Below the pieces are notes generated by a model, which made no database searches, was not told the DNA's origin, and saw nothing but the letters and a program-made list of their open reading frames with translations. DNA of 64,000 nucleotides from Streptomyces jumonjinensis (GTDB lineage: Bacteria; Actinomycetota; Actinomycetes; Streptomycetales; Streptomycetaceae): the NCBI RefSeq assembly GCF_009600885.1, contig NZ_VCLA01000192.1:271899-335898 (forward strand), written 5' to 3'. The position numbers and the translations under genes are program-made. Below are positions 57,286-64,000 of the stretch, piece after piece. Numbering within the stretch: the stretch's first letter is position 1; each line of letters starts with the position of its first letter.

Positions 57286-58440
57286 GTGGAGTACGGGCGC
57301 GCTGCGGCTGGAAGACTTCCCGAAGGAGAAGCGGAGCGTTCCGGCACGGATCCGCGGACCTTCACGGAGGTGAAGGCGACGAAGCGTCGCAAGGCGGTGA
57401 AACTCGCCGGACTGGCCCTGGCCTCCCCGGCCGCCGCGGCTTGGGTGCTGGAACAGGCCGCCGCCGACGCCCGGGAATTCACCCGGCAGGCCGAGGCGAG
57501 TGCGCTCGGCTCCGGCACGCTCGACCACCTCGACCTCGCGGTCACCGAGTTCAACCGCGCGTACTCCCTCAAGCCGCCCCAGGCCGTCTTCGACGCGGTG
57601 ATCGACTACCGGCGCAAGGTCGACGCCCTCCTGCGGGGTCGGCACACCCACCGCCAGGAACGCGAACTGCTGGCGTTCGCAGGCTGGCTGTCCGAGCTCT
57701 TGGCCTGGCTCGCCCACGACCTCGGGGACGCCCGCGCCGGTCTCGCGTTCGCCACCGACGCCTTTGTCCACGGACAGCAGTCCGGACACGGCCAGTTGAG
57801 CGCGTGGGCGATGGACGCCGCCGCCTCCATCAACCTGTATGAACAACGGCCCGGCAGAGCCCGCGACGCGGCCCTCAAGGGCCTCATCGACGCCCCGGCA
57901 ACCCACCCGCTGACCGTGCGGCTGCATGCCCAGGCCGCCCGCGCCGCCGCCGCCGACGGCAACGCGGACGGCTTCACCACAGCCTTCCGGGCAGCCGAGG
58001 ACGCCCATCGACTCCTGCCGCCCCGCTCGCCCCGCCGCTTCGGCATGGACGTCCTGCCCCTCGCGGACTATGCCCTCACCTCCTATCCGGCGACCTCTTT
58101 CATCTGGCTGGGGCAGGCCGAACAAGCCCGCCAACATGCCGAACAGGCACTGGCGATCTATGAGGCGGCCCCTGCGGCATCGAGGTCCCCGAGCCGCGAG
58201 GCCATCGCCCGCATCGATCTGGCCCTCGCCCATGCCCTCCTCGGTAACCTCGACGACGCCGTCGCCCTCGGCCACCAGGCCCTCGGCTCCGCCCGCGTCG
58301 TCGACTCCGTCCGCCACCGCGCCGGCGACCTCACCTCGTTCCTGAACCGCCGCTATCCCTGCCAGGCGGCCGTCGAGGGCCTGAGCGAACGGCTGGCCGC
58401 CGCCCGCCCGGCCCTGCCCGCAGCTTCCCCCGGAGCGTGA
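57286..58440 (+). CDS. TPR-type C-terminal domain of an XRE-like regulator, HTH missing
   Basis: A 384-residue, mostly helical protein with repeated Ala/Leu-rich helix pairs (AAASINLYEQRPGRARDAAL, HAQAARAAAADGNADGFTTA, FIWLGQAEQARQHAEQALAIYEAAP, DLALAHALLGNLDDAVALGHQAL). This is the TPR-like sensor half of the large Streptomyces XRE-TPR regulators. The usual N-terminal DNA-binding domain is absent; instead there is an unrelated 35-residue start at GTG 57286 (AGGAG 10 bp upstream). It may be a truncated regulator or a stand-alone sensor. Its stop overlaps GTG 58437, linking it to the ASCH gene. Confidence 0.65.
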   Translation: MEYGRAAAGRLPEGEAERSGTDPRTFTEVKATKRRKAVKLAGLALASPAAAAWVLEQAAADAREFTRQAEASALGSGTLDHLDLAVTEFNRAYSLKPPQAVFDAVIDYRRKVDALLRGRHTHRQERELLAFAGWLSELLAWLAHDLGDARAGLAFATDAFVHGQQSGHGQLSAWAMDAAASINLYEQRPGRARDAALKGLIDAPATHPLTVRLHAQAARAAAADGNADGFTTAFRAAEDAHRLLPPRSPRRFGMDVLPLADYALTSYPATSFIWLGQAEQARQHAEQALAIYEAAPAASRSPSREAIARIDLALAHALLGNLDDAVALGHQALGSARVVDSVRHRAGDLTSFLNRRYPCQAAVEGLSERLAAARPALPAASPGA

Positions 58441-58451
58441 AGGACACCGCT

Positions 58452-58823
58452 ATGACGACCAACGACCCTCAGCCCCGCGAGCACTCCCTCACCATCCGCA
58501 AGCCGTACTTCGACCTCATCGCGTCCGGTGCCAAGACCACCGAGGTACGCGTTGGCTATCCCAAGATCCGCAAGATCACCCCCGGCGACACCCTCACGAT
58601 CACCTGCGCGGACGAGTCCGTGACCACTCGCATCACCGCCGTGAAGGAATACGAGTCCTTCACCGTGATGCTCGACGCCGAGGACACAACCGCGATCGGC
58701 GGCCCGGAGGCGACCCGCGACGAACTCGCCGCCGCGATCCGCGGCATCTACCCGCCCGAGAAGGAAGCCCTCGGCGTCTTCGCCCTCCACCTCGCCCTCG
58801 TGCAGGCCGACACCGGAGGCTGA
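58452..58823 (+). CDS. ASCH domain protein
   Basis: A 123-residue protein with an ASCH (PUA-like) RNA-binding fold: HSLTIRKPYFDLIASGAKTTEVRVGYPKIRKITPGDTLTITC, including the GxKxxExR motif (SGAKTTEVRV), then a short beta-barrel ending. Family members bind or modify nucleic acids or nucleotides (some are amidohydrolases). ATG 58452 follows AAGGA at 7 bp; GTG 58437, overlapping the upstream stop, is also possible. It is the second gene of a pair with the TPR protein. Confidence 0.87.
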   Translation: MTTNDPQPREHSLTIRKPYFDLIASGAKTTEVRVGYPKIRKITPGDTLTITCADESVTTRITAVKEYESFTVMLDAEDTTAIGGPEATRDELAAAIRGIYPPEKEALGVFALHLALVQADTGG

Positions 58824-58942
58824 CCGGTCCCCCGGGGAGAGGGGACCCGTACTCAGCCGCGTACGACTCCGGCGTGCACCACCGCGTACGGAGCCGCAGC
58901 GGCCTGTCCCGTACCAGCCCCGTACCGGCCCCGCATCCGCAG

Positions 58943-58983
58943 GACGGCCCGTACCCGCCCTCTCGGGCTCGGTACGGGCCGTC
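58943..58983. terminator. Bidirectional hairpin terminator
   Basis: GACGGCCCGTACC (58943-58955) pairs perfectly with GGTACGGGCCGTC (58971-58983). It lies between the convergent ASCH and protease genes. Confidence 0.8.
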
Positions 58984-59004
58984 CGGGTCGGAGGCGGAGG
59001 AGGT

Positions 59005-62000
59005 CTACTTGCCGAAGTAGGCGTCGTAGACGGTGATGGTGCTCTTGTTCTTCTTCGTGTCCACGATCTGGGCCTTGAAGGAGATCGACTTGCCCTTGGC
59101 GGGGTTCTTGACCGTGATCTCGCCCTTGGCGACGGTGACCTTCTTCCAGGTCCTGCCGCCGTCGTAGGAGGCCGAGACCTTCAGGGACTTCAGTCCCTTA
59201 CCGGCCGCCGGGCCCTCGACGGTCACCGGAATGGTGGTCTTCCTGCCCGCCGGAGCGGTGTCGTCCAGTGCCAGCTCCGGGTTGAAGCGGACCGAGGAGA
59301 CCGGCAGCGCGGCGACTTCGCCCTCAGCCGGCTTCTTGGAGCGGAAGGTCCAGCTGACGTCGATACGGCTGGCGGACTTCGCCACCTTCTTGTCCCGCTT
59401 CACCGACGACGCGAGCGTGTACTCCACGTCCTCCGCGCCGACCTCGAAGGTCTCCCGGCCCGACAGCGGGTCGCTGTTCTCGCCGATCCTGGTCTTGCCC
59501 TGGTGGAGCGTGGTCTTCGCGGAGGAGAAGTCGGAGCTCCCGTCATTGCCCTGGGCATCGGCGAAGACGTACGTGGAGCCCGCGATCTCGTTGCCCTGTC
59601 TGAAGACGCCGTTGCTCTCGCTCACCCGGGGAGAGTGGACTCCGCCGCCGAGCGTCTCGGTGTAGGACTTGCCGGCCGTGTACTTCTTGTCCGGGGTGTC
59701 GTATCCGGCCTCCTGGGTGAAGGACCCGTCCGGGTCCTTCGGGCCGAACTGCACGGTGCCCATCCTCCAGACGGCCTTACCGTCCGACGCCAGGTGCAGG
59801 GTCCGGGAGCCCGGGAAGGCCATCGCCGGGCTGGTCGTGTAGAACCCGGTGACGTCCGACTGGCCCAGCGTGTACATGCCGCCCCGCTTGTTCTTCGCGG
59901 AGGCAGCGGCGTTCACCTTGGCCTTCGCGAAGTCGGCGGCCTTGAACTTCTTGGTGTAGCCGGTGGAGTACTTCTTCACCGTGCCACCGGTGAGAGTGGT
60001 GTACTGCGTCGCGGCGCCCGATGTCCAGTTCGTGGCCCACGCCTCGCTGAAGGAGCCGTCGGTGATCTGCGGGCCGAGGTGCGCGGTGCGCACATTGGCC
60101 AGCGAGGAGTACCGGTTGTCGGCGCCCATGTTCATGTCCGGCCGGGACACGACGTAGGACAGCTGGGCGTCGTCGAGCTTGGCCTTCGTGTCCGGGACCG
60201 ATATCGCGACCGGCTTGGCCTTGCGGGCGTCGACCGTGACCGTGGTGTCCTTGTGCATCACCAGCTTCGGCTGGAGCAGATGGTCGAAGCCCTTCGTGCT
60301 GTCCGTGGGGTTCACGGCCGCACCGGCGTCCAGGGCGTATTCGCCCTTCGGGACGCGGATCCTGGTGGTGCCCGACTCGCTGGTGAGGTTCTGCCAGCCG
60401 AAGTTCCAGTCGTCCAGCGACCCGAGGATGGCGGAGAAGCCGTCGCTCGGCTCGCCGTCCCGTCCGACGTACTTGACGGTGAGGTCGTAGGACTCCGCCT
60501 CGCGCTCCACGGCGGCGACGCTGCGCACGCTCTGCCCGCCGCCGGTCGCGACGACCGCGGCCGTGTAATGGCCGTCGTCGTCGCCGACGCGGGTGTCCGC
60601 GGTGAGATCCACCGAAGCGGTGCCACCGGCGGGTACGTCCACCTTCTGGGCGCCCAGGGCGAAGAAGCCGGCCGGGGCCGCCTTGCCCTGAGGGCCGAGG
60701 CCGGTGACCGTCACATCGAGGGTGATGTCCTGATCACTCAGGTTGCGGTAGGTGACCTTCTGGGTCTCGGGCGTGTCGTCGTGGTGCGGCCACGCCTGCT
60801 TCGCGAAGCTCACCGAGGAGGACTCCGCGACGATGCTCTGCTTGATCGCCTGGTCCACAGCGATACGCCCGGTGCCCTGCTGGAAGGCGGTGTAGCCGCC
60901 GTCCTCGGTGGAAGCGGTCAGCACGGCCTTCAGCTGCTCGGCCTTCCAGGACGGGTGCTGCTCCTTCAGCAGGGCCGCGGCGCCCGCGACATGCGGAGCG
61001 GCCATCGAGGTACCGGACATGGAGACATACCCCTCCGGGCTCCCCGATCCGGTGCCGGCCGCAGCCGCGGCGGTGATGTCCACACCCGGGGCGGTGACAT
61101 CCGGCTTGACCGCGCCGCCGCCGGACCTCGGGCCCACGCTGGAGAAGTCCGCCAGCTCGTTCTTGTCGTCCACCGCGCCGACGGTCAGGGCGGCGTCCGC
61201 GGTGCCCGGGGAGCCGACCGAACCCGCGCCCGGGCCCGAGTTGCCCGCGGCGATGGCGAAGAGAACGCCCTTCTCCGCGGTCAGCTTGTTGACATGGGCC
61301 TCCAGAGGGTCGATCTCCGGAGTGTCCTTGCCGCCGAGGCTCATATTGATGACATCGGCGCCCTGTTCCACGGCCCAGTCCATCCCGGCGATGATGCCGG
61401 AGTCCATGCCGGAGCCGTAGTCGTCCAGCACCTTGCCGTTGAGGATCTTGGCGCCGGGGGCGACGCCCTTGTGCGTGCCGCCCGACTTCGCGCCCGTGCC
61501 CGCGACGGTCGAGGCGACATGCGTGCCGTGGCCGTCGCGGTCCTTCGCGTCCTCGGATTCGCTGAAGTTCTTCTCCGCGACGACCTGGTTCCTCAGATCC
61601 GGGTGGCTGTCGTCCACCCCGCTGTCCAGGACGGCGACCTTGACGTCGGTGCCGTCGTAGTCGCCGTCCCACGCCTTCGGCACGCCGATCTGGGCCACGC
61701 TCTTGTCGAGATCGGCGGTGCGGACCCCGTCCAGCCAGATGTGCTCGACGCCGGAGACGGCGGCGGTACGGGCGTCCTTGCCGCTCGTGGTGCGGGTCAG
61801 CGCCTCCCACAGGGCGCCGGCCTCCCGCTCCGAGACGGTCACGGCATCCGCGTTCATGCTCGGGAGGTTCCGGCTGATCTGTACGTCGTCCGTGGAGCGC
61901 AGTCCCTGCTTGGCCGTGGCGGCGGAGGCGCCGCTGTAGGCGACGATCACCTTCAGGCCCTTGCGGTACGCCTTGCGGCTCTCCGCCCTGCTCAGCTCGG

Positions 62001-62391
62001 TGATGTTGAACAGCCGCCGGTCGAGGCGGCCGTCCGCGAGCAGCGCCCGGGCGTCGTAGGGCACCACATAGGTGTCGCCGCCATGGGTGAAGGTCTGGAC
62101 GGGTACGTTCTCCCGGCCCTTGGCGCGGTCGACGGTGACCGCCTTGCCGTCGCCGTCCACCCCGACGCGGTCACCCGTGATCAGGGTCACCCAACGGAGT
62201 CCGGCGGTCTTGCCGTTGCTGCTCTTCTGGGTCAGCTCGGCGCCCGTCGCGGAAGCCGCGGCGGCGGCCGTGGCTCCGGGGAGTGCGGGGGACGCGGACG
62301 ACGCCGGGGCGGTCAGTCCGGCGACGAGCGCTGCCGCGACCGCTGTGGTGAGTGTTGCGGCGCCGAGGTTCTGACGTCTCCTGGAAAGCAT
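59005..62391 (-). CDS. Secreted subtilisin-like serine protease (S8 family), large
   Basis: A 1128-residue extracellular protease. The signal peptide is LSRRRQNLGAATLTTAVAAALVAGLTAPASSA. An inhibitor-like prodomain (about 40-205) precedes the catalytic domain with Asp (VAVLDSGVDDSHPDL), His (DGHGTHVAST), Asn (AIAAGNSGPG) and Ser (SGTSMAAPHVAG), all intact. About 600 C-terminal residues form beta-rich domains (TYRNLSDQDITLDVTVTGLG and so on), ending in SISFKAQIVDTKKNKSTITVYDAYFGK. This matches large Streptomyces secreted S8 proteases. ATG 62391 gives a clean signal peptide. The upstream 201 bp separate it from the ferredoxin gene on the same strand, and no cluster motif is there. Confidence 0.92.
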   Translation of the reverse strand: MLSRRRQNLGAATLTTAVAAALVAGLTAPASSASPALPGATAAAAASATGAELTQKSSNGKTAGLRWVTLITGDRVGVDGDGKAVTVDRAKGRENVPVQTFTHGGDTYVVPYDARALLADGRLDRRLFNITELSRAESRKAYRKGLKVIVAYSGASAATAKQGLRSTDDVQISRNLPSMNADAVTVSEREAGALWEALTRTTSGKDARTAAVSGVEHIWLDGVRTADLDKSVAQIGVPKAWDGDYDGTDVKVAVLDSGVDDSHPDLRNQVVAEKNFSESEDAKDRDGHGTHVASTVAGTGAKSGGTHKGVAPGAKILNGKVLDDYGSGMDSGIIAGMDWAVEQGADVINMSLGGKDTPEIDPLEAHVNKLTAEKGVLFAIAAGNSGPGAGSVGSPGTADAALTVGAVDDKNELADFSSVGPRSGGGAVKPDVTAPGVDITAAAAAGTGSGSPEGYVSMSGTSMAAPHVAGAAALLKEQHPSWKAEQLKAVLTASTEDGGYTAFQQGTGRIAVDQAIKQSIVAESSSVSFAKQAWPHHDDTPETQKVTYRNLSDQDITLDVTVTGLGPQGKAAPAGFFALGAQKVDVPAGGTASVDLTADTRVGDDDGHYTAAVVATGGGQSVRSVAAVEREAESYDLTVKYVGRDGEPSDGFSAILGSLDDWNFGWQNLTSESGTTRIRVPKGEYALDAGAAVNPTDSTKGFDHLLQPKLVMHKDTTVTVDARKAKPVAISVPDTKAKLDDAQLSYVVSRPDMNMGADNRYSSLANVRTAHLGPQITDGSFSEAWATNWTSGAATQYTTLTGGTVKKYSTGYTKKFKAADFAKAKVNAAASAKNKRGGMYTLGQSDVTGFYTTSPAMAFPGSRTLHLASDGKAVWRMGTVQFGPKDPDGSFTQEAGYDTPDKKYTAGKSYTETLGGGVHSPRVSESNGVFRQGNEIAGSTYVFADAQGNDGSSDFSSAKTTLHQGKTRIGENSDPLSGRETFEVGAEDVEYTLASSVKRDKKVAKSASRIDVSWTFRSKKPAEGEVAALPVSSVRFNPELALDDTAPAGRKTTIPVTVEGPAAGKGLKSLKVSASYDGGRTWKKVTVAKGEITVKNPAKGKSISFKAQIVDTKKNKSTITVYDAYFGK

Positions 62392-62592
62392 CGATTCCCT
62401 TTGCTGGGGCGGGGGCCGGTGGAGCTCGGAGTGGCCCCGCTTCCCACTCCTGCCCGGGAACAGGGGAAAGATGATCTTCCGGTTGCCGCCCATCCGGCGA
62501 ATGGCCGGAACTTGTACCCCGAGGGGAGTTCGCCACCCCGATGATCTGCGGAGATGACACTCAGCAAGAACATGAGCTGAGCAGATGGAACG

Positions 62593-62790
62593 TCAGTGAA
62601 GGCTGAATACGATCGCCGCGGCAGGGCACAGATCGACGGCCTCGCGAACCGAATCCCGCATTTCAGCGGGCGGCTCGGGTCGCAGGACGATCACCTTGCC
62701 GTCGTCTTGACGCTGATCGAACACCTCGCCGGCCGTCAGCACGCACATTCCGGAGCCGACGCAGCGCTCGGCGTCCACAGTGATCCTCAT
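62593..62790 (-). CDS. Ferredoxin, [3Fe-4S] type
   Basis: A 65-residue ferredoxin. CVGSGMC and the later CP (AVDLCPAAAI), with Gly replacing one Cys, give the three-Cys pattern of 3Fe-4S ferredoxins that feed Streptomyces P450s. It starts 3 bp after the stop of the P450 gene on the same strand, so the pair is one operon and this is the P450's likely electron donor. Confidence 0.93.
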   Translation of the reverse strand: MRITVDAERCVGSGMCVLTAGEVFDQRQDDGKVIVLRPEPPAEMRDSVREAVDLCPAAAIVFSLH

Positions 62791-62793
62791 CGG

Positions 62794-63999
62794 TCACACA
62801 TCCCAGGTGACCGGGAGGCTCTTCACCCCGTAGATGTCCGCGGTCTCCGGCCGCAGGGCAACCTCCTCGGGCGGTACGGCCAGACGCAGCGCGGGGAAGC
62901 GGTCGACCAGCGCGGGGAACGCGACGCGCATCTCGACGCGGGCCAGCTGCTGACCCAGGCACTGGTGGATGCCGTGGCCGAAGGCCAGGTGCCCGCCGTC
63001 CTGTCTGCGGAGGTCGAGCACATGGGGATCGGCGAAGCGCTCGGGGTCGCGGTTGGCGGTGTTGTACGACAGGATCACCGGCGAGCCGGCCTTGATGGTC
63101 CGGCCGCCCACCTCGGCGTCCTCCAGCGCCGTCCTCATGAACGTCTTGGCGACACCGAGGTACCGCAGCAGCTCCTCCACGGCCCGGTCGGCGAGCGCGG
63201 GATCGGCGCGCAGCGCGGCCAGTTGCTCCGGGTTGCGCAGCAGCGCGAAGGCGCCGAGGCTCAGCATGTTCGCGGTGGTGTCGATCCCGGCCGCCAGCAG
63301 GATCAGGGCCATCCCCTTCAGCTCCTCGTCGGTCAGATCGCCGTCGGTGAGGTCGCTGAGCACGTCGTCGGCGGGGTTCGCGCGTTTGGCGGCCACCAGC
63401 CGCGCGAGGTACTCCTGGGTCGCGGTGTAGGCCGCTATCAGATCCTCGTCGCTCGTCTCCCCGTTCATGAACGAGTCGACCTGCTCCTGGAAGGACCCCC
63501 GGTCCTCGTACGGCACCCCCAGCAGCTCACAGATCATGATGGCGGGGATGGGCTTGGCGAACGCGGTCACCAGGTCCGTCGGCGGCCCGGCCTTCTCCAT
63601 GGCGTCCAGGTGGTCGGCGGTGATCTGCTCGACGCGCTCGGTGAGCAGCCGCATCCGCCGTACGGTGAACTTGCCCATCAGCGGTTTCCGATAGCGGCCG
63701 TGCCGGGGCTCGTCCATGAGGAGGAACTCGCCGGGCGGCGCCGGGGGAGCCTCGAAGTCTCCGTAGTCGATGGTCGGGTGGAGCAGGAGCTCCTTGCGTG
63801 AGCTGAACCGCGAGTCGGCCAGGACCGATCTGACCAGGTCGAATCCGGTGATCAGCCAGCCGGGTCTCCCGCCGGGGAAGGTGTAGCGGCTGATGGGGCC
63901 GTGCCGGCGGGCGTCGAGCAGCTCCGCCGGCGGGTCGAAGGGGCAGCCGGGCTGACGCACCGTCGGCATCGTTGTGACGGTGTGCGGGGATTCACCCAT
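62794..63999 (-). CDS. Cytochrome P450 (start at window edge)
   Basis: A 401-residue P450. LAAGIDTTANML is the I-helix AGxDT motif, EELLRYL is the ExxR region, and FGHGIHQCLGQQLARVEM is the haem loop with Cys. LMDEPRHGRYRKPLMGKFTVRR is the usual C-helix region. The length fits a complete protein from ATG 63999, though a start just outside the window cannot be excluded; ATG 63969 is a further alternative. It is paired with the adjacent ferredoxin. The substrate is unknown, and no promoter can be seen. Confidence 0.9.
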   Translation of the reverse strand: MGESPHTVTTMPTVRQPGCPFDPPAELLDARRHGPISRYTFPGGRPGWLITGFDLVRSVLADSRFSSRKELLLHPTIDYGDFEAPPAPPGEFLLMDEPRHGRYRKPLMGKFTVRRMRLLTERVEQITADHLDAMEKAGPPTDLVTAFAKPIPAIMICELLGVPYEDRGSFQEQVDSFMNGETSDEDLIAAYTATQEYLARLVAAKRANPADDVLSDLTDGDLTDEELKGMALILLAAGIDTTANMLSLGAFALLRNPEQLAALRADPALADRAVEELLRYLGVAKTFMRTALEDAEVGGRTIKAGSPVILSYNTANRDPERFADPHVLDLRRQDGGHLAFGHGIHQCLGQQLARVEMRVAFPALVDRFPALRLAVPPEEVALRPETADIYGVKSLPVTWDV

Positions 64000-64000
64000 G

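Noticed and set aside
1..64000. Enediyne PKS, flavin halogenase, flavin reductase, CRISPR arrays, tRNA or rRNA genes
   Set aside because: Looked for because of the SgcC-type genes and general completeness. No PKS domain motifs, PrnA/SgcC3-type halogenase, NAD(P)H-flavin reductase, repeat-spacer array, tRNA cloverleaf or rRNA sequence was seen.

Overview
The window is high-GC actinobacterial DNA, almost certainly Streptomyces. Codons end overwhelmingly in G or C, starts are often GTG, and stop/start overlaps (ATGA, GTGA) are common. It carries an adjacent tap-tpg pair, the telomere-replication genes of linear Streptomyces replicons. tap-tpg usually lies towards chromosome arms or on linear plasmids, and the many decayed gene fragments on both sides agree with an arm location (inference).

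Left part, about 1-19.4 kb. This is accessory DNA: a beta-hydroxyacid-dehydrogenase/CYTH pair; a chimeric antiporter-CYTH pseudogene; a XRE / ImmA-IrrE / multi-TM (MAB_1171c-like) / amidase operon; an ECF sigma factor coupled to a CU044_5270-type protein; and a secreted I36-type inhibitor. A graveyard follows (DUF397 relic, IS5-family transposase relic, second I36 relic), then GNAT, MFS, a Stv-like protein with an AGNAAV/VQR N-terminus, and tap-tpg.

Centre, about 19.5-55.4 kb. This is a biosynthetic gene cluster around a beta-tyrosine unit. It holds a free peptidyl carrier protein, an MIO tyrosine 2,3-aminomutase (SgcC4-like), a C-A didomain NRPS protein, an SgcC-like two-component hydroxylase of carrier-bound beta-tyrosine, a free-standing condensation enzyme (SgcC5-like) and an SgcJ-like protein. 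Around them sit many oxidative enzymes: a PhyH dioxygenase, a P450, two acyl-CoA-dehydrogenase-fold flavoproteins, a MonCI-type FAD monooxygenase, two covalent-flavin oxidases, a frameshifted LLM enzyme, an SDR and a molybdopterin oxidoreductase. Two methyltransferases, a DUF2855 protein and a membrane acyltransferase complete the set. This is the set that makes and attaches the beta-tyrosine side chain of C-1027-type enediynes, but no enediyne PKS or any other PKS is present here. The product is unknown.

The strongest new observation is an 18-bp directional motif, (C/A)GCA-N6-(G/A)AGATG-(C/T)G. I found 14 copies by eye, essentially all in gene-free promoter regions of this cluster. Each points at its own downstream gene, mostly 65-125 bp before the start codon. 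Divergent promoters carry two copies, one per gene. The motif ties genes from 19.6 kb to 55.4 kb into one apparent regulon, including genes that would not otherwise be assigned to the cluster. No cognate regulator is obvious in the window.

Right part, about 47.6-64 kb. Beyond and between the last cluster genes lie further accessory genes and relics (GNAT, GntR, a toxin/immunity-like pair, duplicated fragments). They are followed by a Tat-exported multicopper oxidase, a TPR-type protein with an ASCH protein, a large secreted subtilisin-like protease, and a P450-ferredoxin pair cut by the window end.
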